Source: Gilliamella sp. Pra-s52 (GTDB lineage: Bacteria > Pseudomonadota > Gammaproteobacteria > Enterobacterales > Orbaceae). Taken from it: a stretch of DNA of 64,000 nucleotides. The DNA is taken from positions 62,001 to 126,000 of the forward strand of contig NZ_WTEY01000003.1 of NCBI RefSeq assembly GCF_009795805.1, given 5' to 3'. The position numbers and the translations under genes are program-made. The notes beneath the pieces were generated by a model. The model was not told where the DNA came from. It worked only from the letters and a program-made list of their open reading frames with translations, and ran no database searches. This document shows positions 1 to 8,973 of this stretch, in pieces. The number at the start of each line of letters is the position of its first letter. The stretch's first letter is position 1.

Positions 1-2
1 TT

Positions 3-197
3 TCAATATTATTTTTTTGGTGGATATATTTTACTATTTTTATAATTGGTATAATTATATTATATATATGTAAAAATAAACTTCTTAAATCAATTGGCTA
101 CATATTAGTAATAGTACCAATAGGTTGTTACCTCGTCTTTGCAGTTAATTATTTATTGTGTGTATTGATTGTTTCTAAAACGGTAATTCATTTTTGA
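3..197 (+). CDS. C-terminal end of an unidentified membrane protein (partial)
   Basis: The frame is open from the window edge to a TGA and encodes 64 residues. It is almost entirely hydrophobic, with two probable membrane spans separated by a short Lys-rich turn (CKNKLLK). The start lies outside the window. No family is recognisable from this tail. A weak hairpin about 140 bases downstream could end its transcript. It could be a real gene end or chance AT-rich hydrophobic coding. Confidence 0.45.
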   Translation, partial: SILFFWWIYFTIFIIGIIILYICKNKLLKSIGYILVIVPIGCYLVFAVNYLLCVLIVSKTVIHF

Positions 198-610
198 TGA
201 TTAATAATTTGTGTTAGGCTATTTCCACACCAATAAAGGTGCAAAAGTTAAGTGATGATAAGTCAAATTTAAACAGTCTGTGCAAAAATTTTTTGGAAAA
301 ATAAGTCATGAAAATGCTAGACTAGAATAGCTAAAGGATGTCAACTTCGGTTGTTGATTTTTAATAAAGACATGTTGTATTAATCAATTTGTTGTAAGTG
401 AGTCCCCTTGTAACTAACTTTAAAAATCTTCCTTTGCTAGCGTTAATAGTATCCATTTTATTTTTCTGTCATAATTTTCATGTCAAAATAAAGTAACAAA
501 ATGTTATTTTTATCTATTAATGTTTAACAGTAAATTAGTGATTGATTGTTTTAAAATTTCAACCTAATTTTGGATAGTTGGTTTTTTATTTAACGATTAT
601 AGGCATTAGA
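198..610. other. Intergenic region before the SMR exporter
   Basis: No coding frame is convincing here. The stretch is AT-rich. Around 339-363 a short stem (TCAAC...GTTGA around a TTCGGTT loop) is followed by five Ts and resembles a weak terminator for the upstream partial gene. No guanidine riboswitch motif was found, although such elements often precede SMR exporters. Confidence 0.5.
339..363 (+). terminator. Possible weak terminator
   Basis: A 5-bp stem TCAAC/GTTGA with a TTCGG-containing loop is followed by TTTTT. It is short for an intrinsic terminator, but its place behind the truncated first gene fits. Confidence 0.3.
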
Positions 611-943
611 ATGAACTCATATTTATTACTTTTTTTTGCAATTATTTGTGAAGTTATTGCAACTTCTTCATTGAAACTATCAAATGGATTTACTAACCTT
701 ACTTATTCCATCATTACCATTGTGGGTTATAGTACTTCGTTTTATTTACTCTCATTAGCATTAAAAAACATTCCTGTTGGTATCGCTTATGCTATCTGGT
801 CTGGAATTGGAATAGTGTTAATAAGTTTAATTGCATGGATCTTCTTAAAACAAACTTTGGATCTTGCAGCTTTAGTAGGTATGGGGTTTATTATGTTTGG
901 TGTTGTGATTATTAATTTATTTTCGAAAGTATCTGGACATTGA
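611..943 (+). CDS. Small multidrug resistance (SMR) exporter, EmrE/QacE type
   Basis: The 110-residue protein matches the usual SMR length. SMR proteins are inner-membrane dual-topology dimers that exchange protons for cationic drugs or guanidinium. Four hydrophobic segments are visible. The proton/substrate-binding Glu is at residue 14 in the motif CEVIATS, and Tyr40, Tyr60 and Trp63 (in AIWSGIG) sit where EmrE has its aromatic binding residues. The ATG at 611 was chosen because it places Glu at position 14; an in-frame upstream start would add an unneeded leader. Whether it is a guanidinium exporter (Gdx) or a broad drug exporter cannot be decided from sequence reading alone. Confidence 0.85.
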   Translation: MNSYLLLFFAIICEVIATSSLKLSNGFTNLTYSIITIVGYSTSFYLLSLALKNIPVGIAYAIWSGIGIVLISLIAWIFLKQTLDLAALVGMGFIMFGVVIINLFSKVSGH

Positions 944-991
944 TTAATAAAGCTTGACCCTCGCCAAAATATTAGACAGTGCCCACCTCTA

Positions 992-1843
992 TCATTTTTT
1001 CATTTTGGTAATATTGTTGTTCATATTGTTCAGGTGATACCCAGCCATTGGCTGAATGACGGCGTATCCGATTATAATAGATTTCAATATATTCAAATAG
1101 TGCTTTATTAGCCAGTTTTCTCGTTTTGTAGTAACAGTCATGAATAATATGTGTTTTGAGTGTATGAAAAAACTTTCAACAACCGCATTATCAAAGCAGT
1201 TCCCTCTTCGACTCATGCTTTGCCTTAGCTCGTATTGTAACAATAATTGCTTGAAATCAGCGCTGCAATATTGGCTGCCTTGGTCACTATGGATGAGTAC
1301 ATTTTTAGGAAATTGACGCCGAAATAAGGCTTGTTTTAATGTATTACACACTAAATGGCGGTCTATGTAGCGACTCGTTTGCCTAGCAATCACTTTTCGT
1401 CCATATAAATCGATAATCACCGACAAATATAACCCACCTTCACCCGTTTTAATATAAGTAATATCGGTTACCCATGTCGTATTCGGCTTATCAGGGTTAA
1501 ATTGCCTATCTAACGTGTTGGGCGCAATATTGTGATGAACCGTATCTGTTTTATACTTGAATTTACGTGCTGCTTTACTCCGTAATCCCAATTATTGCAA
1601 AACACGGCTAATTGTCCTTTCTGAAACTTGATAGCCCGCTTCTCTTGCATCATGAAGCAGGCTTGGCGCACCCAAACGGGCTTTATGTTGCCAATACTGC
1701 TTTTGGATATACTCGCTGAGTTTGGTTGATTTGTTTGCTCTTTTTAACCAAGCATAATAACCCGATGAACTGACACCAAGTAATGAGCATATCCTAGTAA
1801 CGGGATAGCAGATTAAATGGTTTTTCATATAAACGTACTTCAC
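992..1843 (-). pseudogene. IS3-family transposase OrfB (DDE integrase), broken
   Basis: The N-terminal part (HTH_21-like, ending VSERTISRVLQ) is separated from the rveq/DDE core by an in-frame TAA. The other copy near 36.5 kb has CAA there, so this is a C-to-T change. The catalytic core is recognisable: TWVTDITYI holds the first Asp, LIHSDQGSQY the second, and NAVVESFF the Glu. Right after that Glu, a run of six Ts instead of seven shifts the frame and garbles the C-terminal part; adding one T restores the expected tail (RIRRHSANGW...PEQYEQ). The gene is non-functional unless the lost base is an assembly error. Confidence 0.85.
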
Positions 1844-2121
1844 CGACTTGGATTGTTGATGAAGTACACATGCGCCTTTTTTAGTATATCATTGGCCATT
1901 TTCAGTTCTTTAATCTCTTTTTCTAACGCCATAATCCGTTGTTGCTCAGCCGTTAACTCTCGACGGCTGGTTTTATTCGGGGAAAGTTGCCTAATCCATT
2001 TATCTAGGGTTGATTTACCCACACCTAGATGGTTGGCAAGTTCGTTGATAGAAAGGTCTGCATTAGATAACGCATAATCCACTGATTGTTGTTTGAATTC
2101 GATACTAAATTTTTTGACCAT
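1840..2121 (-). CDS. IS3-family transposase OrfA
   Basis: The 93-residue protein has an N-terminal helix-turn-helix (SINELANHLGVGKSTLDKW) followed by a leucine-zipper-like coiled coil (LEKEIKELKMANDILKKA), the standard OrfA layout. It binds the IS ends and joins OrfB by -1 frameshifting at the A-run in the ILKKA codons. This frame is intact and ends in the overlap with the orfB frame. Confidence 0.85.
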   Translation of the reverse strand: MVKKFSIEFKQQSVDYALSNADLSINELANHLGVGKSTLDKWIRQLSPNKTSRRELTAEQQRIMALEKEIKELKMANDILKKAHVYFINNPSR

Positions 2122-2423
2122 GATATTTGTCTCCTATGATTTTTGTTTATATCATAGAGGCGACTTTTGTCCACTTTTTTGGCGAGGATCAACTACCTTC
2201 ATAGTCAACTTATCGACGCTATCTCAAAATTTAATAATTCTATTTTTTTATATCTGTCATTATAACAACTGAAATAGCTCGTTTTTGTCTTTTAATTGAC
2301 TTAAAAATATTAATTTAACCAATATTATAATATAGTTTTTTGCTTTTCTGGAATAATAGCATTAATAGTTTGTCCTATGTATACAACTAGATGCATTTCA
2401 TTTAATTAAAATGTCATTTCCAT

Positions 2424-2783
2424 AGTTTTAACCGTGGTGTGTTAGCCCGATGTGCTTATACTATTGAATGTGTTTACTCCGATAACGGACGTGAATTTCA
2501 AAGCATAAGTGAACACTAATTTTTAAAATATGTGGTAACCATTGTATCATCAATCAAAAACTTACCCAATCCAACCTGTCTACAAACCAATGGAAAAGCT
2601 GAAAAAGTGATATGAAATTTAATGAAAATATGGCACAATCAACAAATATTTAGCGATGTAAAAGAGAGAAAACAAAGCTTAGATGCTTTATTAATTTTTA
2701 TAATATCGTTTAACTCCATAAAAGGATTTTGAGAAAAACACCTTATGAGTTTTTAGAGGATTATTTTAATCACAAAGTGTAAA
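2424..2783 (+). pseudogene. IS481-type transposase remnant (C-terminal half)
   Basis: Reading through stops shows the end of an IS481-like integrase core: YSDNGREFQ (second Asp region), then TNGKAEKVI (catalytic Glu region), then a Lys/Arg-rich tail near SFNSIKGF. It has several nonsense changes. The 3' end matches two further fragments near 3.33-3.40 kb and 27.77-27.83 kb, which share the terminal sequence TGTAGGAAAACGTCG or a close variant. Confidence 0.65.
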
Positions 2784-2849
2784 CAACCCGACGTTTACCT
2801 ACAAATAATTATTATAGCCAATCTCTTTTTTACATATAAATTAGACAAA

Positions 2850-2880
2850 TTAAAACCTCGTTCCTTAACGAGGTTTTAAT
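2850..2880 (-). terminator. bamE terminator
   Basis: A near-perfect stem AAAACCTCGTT/AACGAGGTTTT with a CCTT-type loop overlaps the last codons and stop of bamE and runs into T-rich sequence on both strands, so it could work in both directions. Confidence 0.75.
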
Positions 2881-3245
2881 TTGTATTCATTCATTTCTTC
2901 TAGAGATTTTGATCCAGCTAATTCTGAGGCTTTAATATCCTTTACAACACCCATTTCATTGAAATAGACAGCATAACTTTTTTGGCTAACTTCATCATGT
3001 TGAGGTTGTTGGCGGAAAATATAATACCAAACATTATCACCAAAAACAGAGGTTAACATTGGTGAACCCATAATAAACACAACTTGTTCTTTACTTTGTC
3101 CTACTTGTAATAGCCCAATAGCATCTGGTGTCACATAATTACCTTGATTGATATCTGGTCTATAGACCCAACGTTCAACAACAGAACAACCCGTTAATAA
3201 AATACTAGTTACAATTGCAAGTACGGAAAATTTACGAAACTGCAT
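2865..3245 (-). CDS. bamE: Outer membrane assembly lipoprotein BamE (SmpA/OmlA)
   Basis: BamE is a periplasmic lipoprotein subunit of the BAM complex that folds beta-barrel proteins into the outer membrane. The 126-residue protein has a signal peptide with lipobox LLTGC (Cys20). It continues with the SmpA/OmlA fold, including GLLQVGQSKEQVVFIMGSP and the WYYIFRQ strand; family members are usually 110-120 residues. It is monocistronic here, flanked on both sides by IS481-type relics whose ends point towards it. The stop codon lies inside its terminator stem. Confidence 0.92.
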   Translation of the reverse strand: MQFRKFSVLAIVTSILLTGCSVVERWVYRPDINQGNYVTPDAIGLLQVGQSKEQVVFIMGSPMLTSVFGDNVWYYIFRQQPQHDEVSQKSYAVYFNEMGVVKDIKASELAGSKSLEEMNEYKLKPR

Positions 3246-3327
3246 CTACACTTAATCCATTCTCTAAAATTTGATGGTCTGTATTATCGCTGATCTTTTA
3301 ATTAAGTGCTAGCCAAATTAATAAATT

Positions 3328-3406
3328 ATTTGTAGGAAAACGTCGAGCTGTTTACGCTTCAGGGTTAAAATAATCCTCTAAAAAATCATAAGGTGTTTTC
3401 CTACAT
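3328..3406 (-). repeat. IS481-type element end, relic
   Basis: It starts with TGTAGGAAAACGTCG and is the reverse complement of the last part of the transposase relic near 2.7-2.8 kb, including the stretch that would encode the tail just before the stop. The homology ends near ACCTTATGAT. Together the two form an inverted pair around bamE. Confidence 0.6.
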
Positions 3407-3412
3407 ATTAAT

Positions 3413-3689
3413 GATTTTTTCGTTCTTGAGGATCTGTACCTTGGCTTACTAATGTTCTATATTCCTCTCGTTTTTGCCTAGCCTGCTGTAATGTAACTTT
3501 AGGATAACTACCAAAACTAACCAAAATCCTATTATTAGAGACTAGATTAATAAATTAAATCACCATATCTTTGAGCTATTCACTTTGATGAGTATACAGT
3601 CCATTGCCATCGGACAAAGTGTAATGCTTATCCTTTAGTTTGGGCGTTTTAATTTGAGTATCATTTAAAGGTTTTATTATCTCTGCCAT
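3413..3689 (-). pseudogene. Tyrosine recombinase (phage/island integrase) N-terminal remnant
   Basis: From an ATG the frame reads MAEIIKPLNDTQIKTPK, then LSDGNGLY, then after two stops VSFGSYPKVTLQQARQKR. This is the signature of the DUF4102 arm-binding domain found at the start of island integrases. The catalytic domain is absent. It begins about 145 bases beyond the 3' end of tRNA-Arg and runs away from it, the usual position of an integrase next to its attachment site. It marks a lost genomic island. Confidence 0.7.
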
Positions 3690-3833
3690 GTTATATGTTA
3701 TATATGAGCGTATAATATAGAAACTTGAATTTTGCTAAATCTTATTGAATTTAGATGAACCTTCAAATCATTATAAAGCTTGTTTCTATTGCTTTTTTTG
3801 AACGTTTTTGAATTTTATTGAATGGTATAATTC

Positions 3834-3905
3834 TGACCCCAGCAGGAATCGAACCTGCAACTAGCCCTTAGGAGGGGCTTGTTATATCCATTTAACTATG
3901 AGGTC
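3834..3905 (-). tRNA. tRNA-Arg, anticodon CCT
   Basis: The cloverleaf is complete: acceptor GACCTCA/TGGGGTC (one T-G pair), D-arm GTTA/TAAC, anticodon stem AGCCC/GGGCT with loop CTCCTAA giving CCT, and T-arm GCAGG-TTCGATT-CCTGC. It resembles E. coli argW, a known prophage and island integration site. Unlike the two tRNAs near 38 kb, no CCA is encoded: the discriminator A is followed by GAA. Confidence 0.93.
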
Positions 3906-4031
3906 ATAGGGGCGCTCATTTTAATAAATTTATAAAGATAATGCTATTTAAATAACGAAAAATTTTTTATTTTGAGTAATCATGATACAATTACACCATA
4001 TTTAATCTTATCACTTTTAAACGAAGATATT

Positions 4032-4790
4032 ATGAAAAAACGAATAGTTAGTATGATGTTTTCTGTGATGGCACTAACGAGTTGTGCCACTTATCAGGCC
4101 GAAACTAATTCCTATAGTGATCCGTTATCTGGCTTTAACAAAACCATGTTTGATGTTAACTACTATGCGCTTGATCCTTATGTCTTACGCCCTGCTGCAG
4201 TAGCTTGGAAAGATTATGTCCCTACTCCTATGCGTACTGGTGTGGTTAACTTTTCATCTAACCTTTCTGAACCCGCTTCGATGGTGAATAATCTATTACA
4301 AGGTGATGTTCATAAAGCAGGCACACATTTAGCACGATTCTTTTTAAATACTGTTTTCGGTTTTGCTGGTTTAATGGATGTTGCTAGCATGTCTGATCCA
4401 CAATTACAAAAAGGTGGAAAACGAAGTTTTGGTGATGTTTTAGGTCATTACGATGTCCCTTATGGCCCTTATGTTGTGCTACCATTTTATGGATCAGCAA
4501 CGTTAAGAAACGAAGGTGGTCACGTAGTTGACACCCTTTACCCACCGCTTGTTTGGTTAGACTGGCAATGGGCATTAGTGCGAGGTGTGTTTGATGGAGT
4601 TGAAGCGCGTGCTGTTGCAATCGAATATGAAGATTTAATTAAAAACAGCGATGACCCTTACAACTTTATGCGCAATGCCTACTTCCAACGTAACGACTTT
4701 GTAGCATCAGGCGGTAAAGTCGATGAAAGTAAGCAACAACAACGTGAAGAAACCATTAATGATTTTATTAATGATATCGATTCACAATAA
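4032..4790 (+). CDS. mlaA: Phospholipid-binding lipoprotein MlaA (VacJ)
   Basis: MlaA is the outer-membrane component of the Mla system, which removes mislocalised phospholipids from the outer leaflet and passes them to periplasmic MlaC. The 252-residue product starts with a lipoprotein signal (MKKRIVSMMFSVMALTSC, Cys18) followed by the VacJ signature DPLSGFNKTMFDVN and the PYGPYVVLPFYG block. An upstream in-frame TTG would place a non-signal leader before the lipobox, so the ATG was preferred. The gene stands alone and has its own terminator. The other Mla genes are not in the window. Confidence 0.93.
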   Translation: MKKRIVSMMFSVMALTSCATYQAETNSYSDPLSGFNKTMFDVNYYALDPYVLRPAAVAWKDYVPTPMRTGVVNFSSNLSEPASMVNNLLQGDVHKAGTHLARFFLNTVFGFAGLMDVASMSDPQLQKGGKRSFGDVLGHYDVPYGPYVVLPFYGSATLRNEGGHVVDTLYPPLVWLDWQWALVRGVFDGVEARAVAIEYEDLIKNSDDPYNFMRNAYFQRNDFVASGGKVDESKQQQREETINDFINDIDSQ

Positions 4791-4807
4791 CTTTTATTAA
4801 ATTAAAT

Positions 4808-4838
4808 AAAAACCGCGCTAATAATAGGCGGTTTTTTT
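4808..4838 (+). terminator. mlaA terminator
   Basis: Stem AAACCGC/GCGGTTT with an AT-rich loop, followed by a run of seven Ts, starts 18 bases after the mlaA stop. Confidence 0.8.
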
Positions 4839-4972
4839 ATTAGTGCTGATGCTATTTGATTCATCAATAGAAAACATATCACTTACTTGTGAACAGCGTT
4901 AATTTTATTTTTTGTATATTTATTTTTCAAGTTACTGTAAGTCATATCTATAAACCATTTTAGTTAAATGTT

Positions 4973-5797
4973 TTATTTTAATACTGGTCTCATTTCTGGC
5001 AGATAATGCCAAAATCGACTTGGCATCTGTTGTCGTTGTAATTTAGGATTGATACGTTCTTTGATAGTTAACGCATTGCAATAGCGTTGCCACATGGTTT
5101 GAAATAATGCTTCTTCTTTAGTTAGATACTGCTGATTAACTTGGTTGTGAATAATCAAATCATCCTTATTAATAAGCGAAACAGGCTCAACAGTGTGTAA
5201 ATTATAAAAATAACCATATTCACGCTTTTCGTCATATATCGCCCATTTTTGATCGGCAAAGCGCGCTTTAAAAAAGCTAAGTACTAATGGCAATACATTA
5301 TAAATAGGAGCGATAACCGAAAAATACACTTTATCATTATTATCATTGTTATCATGATGCTCAAACTCACTATTAAGTGGATTACTAATAGCATTAAAGC
5401 GTACAAATTGCATCACACGATGCCGTTCTCGACTTACTTTTTTTGCAATATCATGCACGGTTAACACATCATGATCAGCAAAATCGGTTTCGATTGATTG
5501 AGATGATTTAAATACCTTACAAATATAACGAAAAACAGTCAAATCGCTTTCGGGTAATTCTGATAGCCACACATACATTAAATGGCGAAGTGCAATTTTA
5601 CTGACCTTTTTAATTAATGCTACACGCACTCGCTGATATTTAGACTCGCTAAATTCGACATGATGCCTGTCAGATACTAACAACGGCTCAATCTGCTCTA
5701 CCGTTAACAAGCATTCGGGCATTTTTTTCAGTTTAAACGCATCAAACACCGCACATAACAGTCCTTCAAAACTTTTATCGTAGTAAAACGCTAACAC
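4973..5797 (-). CDS. TIGR03915/DUF4130 family putative DNA metabolism protein
   Basis: The 274-residue protein opens with AFYYDKSFEGLLCAVFDAF, typical of the family that accompanies a radical-SAM DNA repair/modification protein. The C-terminal half holds the DUF4130-type region (RHRVMQFVRFN, then FKARFADQKWAIYDEKREYGY). The family is thought to act with its partner on DNA, but I know of no proven reaction. The start is one base from the stop of the upstream radical-SAM gene, so the two are translationally coupled. No membrane segments are seen. Confidence 0.8.
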   Translation of the reverse strand: MLAFYYDKSFEGLLCAVFDAFKLKKMPECLLTVEQIEPLLVSDRHHVEFSESKYQRVRVALIKKVSKIALRHLMYVWLSELPESDLTVFRYICKVFKSSQSIETDFADHDVLTVHDIAKKVSRERHRVMQFVRFNAISNPLNSEFEHHDNNDNNDKVYFSVIAPIYNVLPLVLSFFKARFADQKWAIYDEKREYGYFYNLHTVEPVSLINKDDLIIHNQVNQQYLTKEEALFQTMWQRYCNALTIKERINPKLQRQQMPSRFWHYLPEMRPVLK

Positions 5798-5798
5798 C

Positions 5799-7079
5799 CT
5801 ACCACCCCATCACCAATTGCTGAGGAACATTATTTTGCTTATCTTCTAATAAAGATCGTTCTTGCAAAGGCTGCTCTTGCAAAGTAAGTCGGATATAATC
5901 GGCCGAAGAATCAAGTAATTTAAACTGTTTCATTTCGTGACACACAACAAAAAACTTGGCACGCTTTAAAACCACCCCAATACGCTTAAGTGCCTCAAAA
6001 GTCAGTTTACGATGACGTCTTGCCATCACAATTAACTTTGCTGATTTAACCCCAATACCCGGAACACGCAAGATTTTTTGATAACTATCACGATTAACAT
6101 CAACAGGAAAATACTGTGGATTACGAATTGCCCAAGCCAGTTTAGGATCAACCGCTAAATCAAGATCAGGATACTGATCGTTCACAATTTCATCGACATT
6201 AAAATCATAAAAACGTAATAACCAATCCGCTTGGTATAAACGGTTTTCACGCACTCTGGGTACGTCTTGGACAACGGGCAAACGTTTATCGTAACCATTT
6301 ACAGGAATAAAACCCGAATAATAAACTCGCTTCATGCTTGGTCTTTTATAGAGTTTAGAAGTTAATTGCAAAATTTGCTTATCTGATTCATCTGTCGCAC
6401 CTATAATCACTTGTGTACTTTGCCCTGCGGGTACAAATTTAGGGGTGGATCGAAATTTTTTGCGATCTTCGATATTTTCTAACAAATTTTGATGAATTTG
6501 GCGCATTGGTTGATAAATGCTTTGATGATCTTTATCGGGCGCTAATAATTTAAGATTTTCTTCGGTTGGAATTTCTAAATTAACACTCATTCTATCAACC
6601 AACAAACCTGCTTGATCAATAAGTTCATTACTTGCACCAGGGATCGCTTTCATATGAATATAACCATTGAAGCCATGCTCATTACGCAAAATTTTTACCA
6701 CTCTAATCATCTTTTCCATCGTATGATCAGGGCTTCTTACAATGCCAGAACTAATAAACAAACCTTCAATATAATTACGGCGATAAAATTCAATGGTCAA
6801 ATCGGCCAGTTCTCTTGGTGTAAAGCCTGCTCTTGGTATATCGTTACTTTGTCGATTAATACAATAAGCGCAATCAAACATACAATAATTGGTCAGCATA
6901 ATTTTAAGTAACGAAACACATCGACCATCAGCAGTAAATGTATGACAGATACCAGATTTATGCGCATTACCAATACCTTTACCTTTGTTGCTTCTTGACG
7001 CACCACTTGACGAACAGGAAATATCATATTTTGCCGATTCGGCTAATATTTCAAGCTTCGCTACCATTTTTTCATTCAT
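5799..7079 (-). CDS. Putative DNA modification/repair radical SAM protein (TIGR03916 type)
   Basis: The 426-residue protein has a radical-SAM CX3CX2C cluster (Cys66, Cys70, Cys73 in NYCMFDCAYC) after an N-terminal segment rich in Ser, Gly and Cys. Near residues 330-370 it has a helix-hairpin-helix DNA-binding motif (LRVPGIGVKSAKLIVMAR). This combination defines the TIGR03916 family. The family is predicted to do radical chemistry on nucleic acid; the substrate is unknown. It forms an operon with the DUF4130 gene directly downstream. Confidence 0.85.
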   Translation of the reverse strand: MNEKMVAKLEILAESAKYDISCSSSGASRSNKGKGIGNAHKSGICHTFTADGRCVSLLKIMLTNYCMFDCAYCINRQSNDIPRAGFTPRELADLTIEFYRRNYIEGLFISSGIVRSPDHTMEKMIRVVKILRNEHGFNGYIHMKAIPGASNELIDQAGLLVDRMSVNLEIPTEENLKLLAPDKDHQSIYQPMRQIHQNLLENIEDRKKFRSTPKFVPAGQSTQVIIGATDESDKQILQLTSKLYKRPSMKRVYYSGFIPVNGYDKRLPVVQDVPRVRENRLYQADWLLRFYDFNVDEIVNDQYPDLDLAVDPKLAWAIRNPQYFPVDVNRDSYQKILRVPGIGVKSAKLIVMARRHRKLTFEALKRIGVVLKRAKFFVVCHEMKQFKLLDSSADYIRLTLQEQPLQERSLLEDKQNNVPQQLVMGW

Positions 7080-7337
7080 ATAAAAACCACCAACAATACT
7101 GTTTATAAATACAGTATTATAGCAATATTACTATTCTATGCAACCTGATAGTAGTCTTAAACCAAATAGTCTTTATTTGACAAATAACCAAATTAACTAT
7201 TTTTATATAAAAAAACCAATTGGATAAAACATTATTAGAAATAAAAAAAGAACCAAGGTATTGTTCAGCTTACAAGCGTACGCTATAATTAGCACACTTT
7301 CTGTATGAAGCCAAATAACTTAGGAGCTAAATAGTAA

Positions 7338-8549
7338 ATGAAACGTGTTGTAATTACAGGGTTAGGAATTCTTTCTAGTATTGGGAATAATACTAAAGAA
7401 GTTTTAGAATCACTAAAAATAGGTCGTAGCGGTATTACTTTTTCCCAAGAAATGAAAGACAGCGGAATGCGTAGCCATGTATGCGGAAATGTTAAACTCG
7501 AAACAACCGGACTGATTGATCGTAAAATTGTTCGCTTCATGAATGATGCTTCTATTTATGGTTATTTAGCTCTACAACAAGCTATTGAAGATGCCAAATT
7601 AACACCAGAGCAAGTATCTAATCCTCGTACTGGGTTAATTGCCGGTTATGGTGGCTCAACCAAAACGCAATACAATGTTGTTGCAGGTATGAAAGAAAAG
7701 GGATTACGTGGCGTAGGACCTTATGCGGTAACCAAATCAATGTCATCAGCCATTTCAGCTTGTTTAGCAACACCATTTAAAATCAAAGGCATTAGCTATT
7801 CAATGACATCAGCTTGTGCAACATCAGTTCACTGTATTGGACATGCAGCAGAGCTTATTCAACTTGGCAAACAAGATATTGTATTTGCAGGTGGTGGTGA
7901 AGAACTTTGTTGGGAAATGTCATGCGAATTTGATGCCATGGGTGCTTTATCAACCAAATATAACGACAACCCAGAAAAGGCATCACGCGCTTATGACAAA
8001 AACCGTGATGGTTTTGTTATTGCGGGTGGTGCAGGCATGGTTGTAGTTGAAGAATTAGAGCACGCGCTTGCTCGTGGTGCTCATATTTATGGCGAACTTG
8101 TTGGCTATGGCGCAACATCAGATGGTCATGACATGGTTGCCCCATCGGGTGAAGGCGCAATGCGTTGTATGCAACTTGCGATTCAAGATTTAGATGTTCC
8201 TGTTGATTATATCAATACTCACGGCACATCAACCCCAGTGGGTGATGTTAAAGAATTATGGGCAATTAAACAAGTATTTGGCGATAACATTCCAGCTATT
8301 TCATCAACTAAATCAATGACCGGTCACTCACTAAGTGCAACTGGTGCGCAAGAACTTATCTATTCATTGTTAATGTTAGAGCATGGCTTTATTACCCCAA
8401 GTATTAATATTGATGAATTAGATGATGCTGCAATTGGCATGAACATTATTACTGAACCAACTGAGCGTGAATTAACAACTGTCATGTCAAATAGCTTCGG
8501 TTTTGGTGGTACAAATGCCTCAATTGTCATGAAAAAATACAAAGCTTAG
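7338..8549 (+). CDS. fabB: Beta-ketoacyl-ACP synthase I
   Basis: FabB condenses malonyl-ACP with acyl-ACP and is needed for unsaturated fatty acid synthesis. The 403-residue protein carries the catalytic triad: Cys160 in TSACATS, His295 in NTHGTSTP and His330 in [11 protein letters not shown]. The C-terminal FGFGGTNAS motif is present. A weak Shine-Dalgarno sequence (TAGGAG, 12 bases upstream) supports the start. The gene is monocistronic with its own terminator, as in enteric bacteria. Confidence 0.96.
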   Translation: MKRVVITGLGILSSIGNNTKEVLESLKIGRSGITFSQEMKDSGMRSHVCGNVKLETTGLIDRKIVRFMNDASIYGYLALQQAIEDAKLTPEQVSNPRTGLIAGYGGSTKTQYNVVAGMKEKGLRGVGPYAVTKSMSSAISACLATPFKIKGISYSMTSACATSVHCIGHAAELIQLGKQDIVFAGGGEELCWEMSCEFDAMGALSTKYNDNPEKASRAYDKNRDGFVIAGGAGMVVVEELEHALARGAHIYGELVGYGATSDGHDMVAPSGEGAMRCMQLAIQDLDVPVDYINTHGTSTPVGDVKELWAIKQVFGDNIPAISSTKSMTGHSLSATGAQELIYSLLMLEHGFITPSINIDELDDAAIGMNIITEPTERELTTVMSNSFGFGGTNASIVMKKYKA

Positions 8550-8578
8550 TAAGCAAATTTAATTGATATCAAACAATA

Positions 8579-8612
8579 AAAAAACCGTTCTAGATTGAAC
8601 GGTTTTTTTATT
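8579..8612 (+). terminator. fabB terminator
   Basis: Stem AAAAAACCGTTC/GAACGGTTTTTT with loop TAGATT, ending in a T-run; strong intrinsic terminator. Confidence 0.88.
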
Positions 8613-8973
8613 TTTAATAATCAAGCACAAAATAGTTATAGTACTTTACTTAAGAATAACTGTATTCGTTCATTTTTTGGATTTTTGAAAATCTGTTCTG
8701 GTGAATCTTAGGCTTTGGGTGAATAGAATAATTACAGTGACTACGTTTGAGTGAGGAAATTACAGCGAATGCTTTTAGCAATTCACGCTTTAAGTTTTTT
8801 TGTAAATTGCTTTTGCTTTTTACTTTTTTATTAAAAAACAACGCAATTACCACTCAAAAATAGGTCAGGGAAGGTATTGATTTTATTGAAGTTTTTTGGG
8901 GTTCGAAAGCACCTGTTTTAACTAATATAAGAGGGTTCAATCCCCCTTAATAATAAAAAGCAGATGATAATAA
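8613..8973. other. Non-coding gap between fabB and yhhQ
   Basis: No convincing gene. A 67-codon frame on the minus strand has unstructured Lys/Ser-rich content and no clear ribosome-binding site. The gap contains one copy of a dispersed repeat (8856-8898) and, behind it, a GGGTTCGAA...AGGGTTCAATCCCCCT stretch that superficially looks like tRNA T-arms but does not fold into a tRNA. Confidence 0.5.
8856..8898 (+). repeat. Dispersed intergenic repeat, copy 1
   Basis: Two blocks, TCAGGGAAGG and ATTGATTTTATTGAAGTTTT, are shared with copies near 25.2 kb (inverted) and 59.6 kb. All three copies lie between genes. Confidence 0.65.

Larger units (their letters stand above)
954..2192 (-). mobile_element. 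IS3-family insertion sequence, decayed full-length copy
   Basis: The element is about 1.24 kb and is bounded by imperfect terminal inverted repeats sharing the core CCTCGCCAAAA (left TTGACCCTCGCC, right TTGATCCTCGCC on the opposite strand). It contains two overlapping transposase frames in a -1 arrangement, as usual for IS3. A nonsense codon and a one-base loss make the transposase inactive. I found no clear target-site duplication. A second, internally deleted copy lies near 35.9-36.75 kb. Confidence 0.85.

Noticed and set aside
198-610. Guanidine riboswitch before the SMR exporter
   Set aside because: Neither the ACGR loop pair of guanidine-II nor the ykkC core of guanidine-I was found.
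8650-8853. 67-codon frame on the minus strand after fabB
   Set aside because: Low-complexity Lys/Ser-rich sequence, no ribosome-binding site, no motif, and next to a repeat copy; judged chance.
8905-8955. tRNA-like GGGTTCGAA and GGGTTCAATCCCC pieces
   Set aside because: T-arm-like words occur but no acceptor, D-arm or anticodon stem can be formed.
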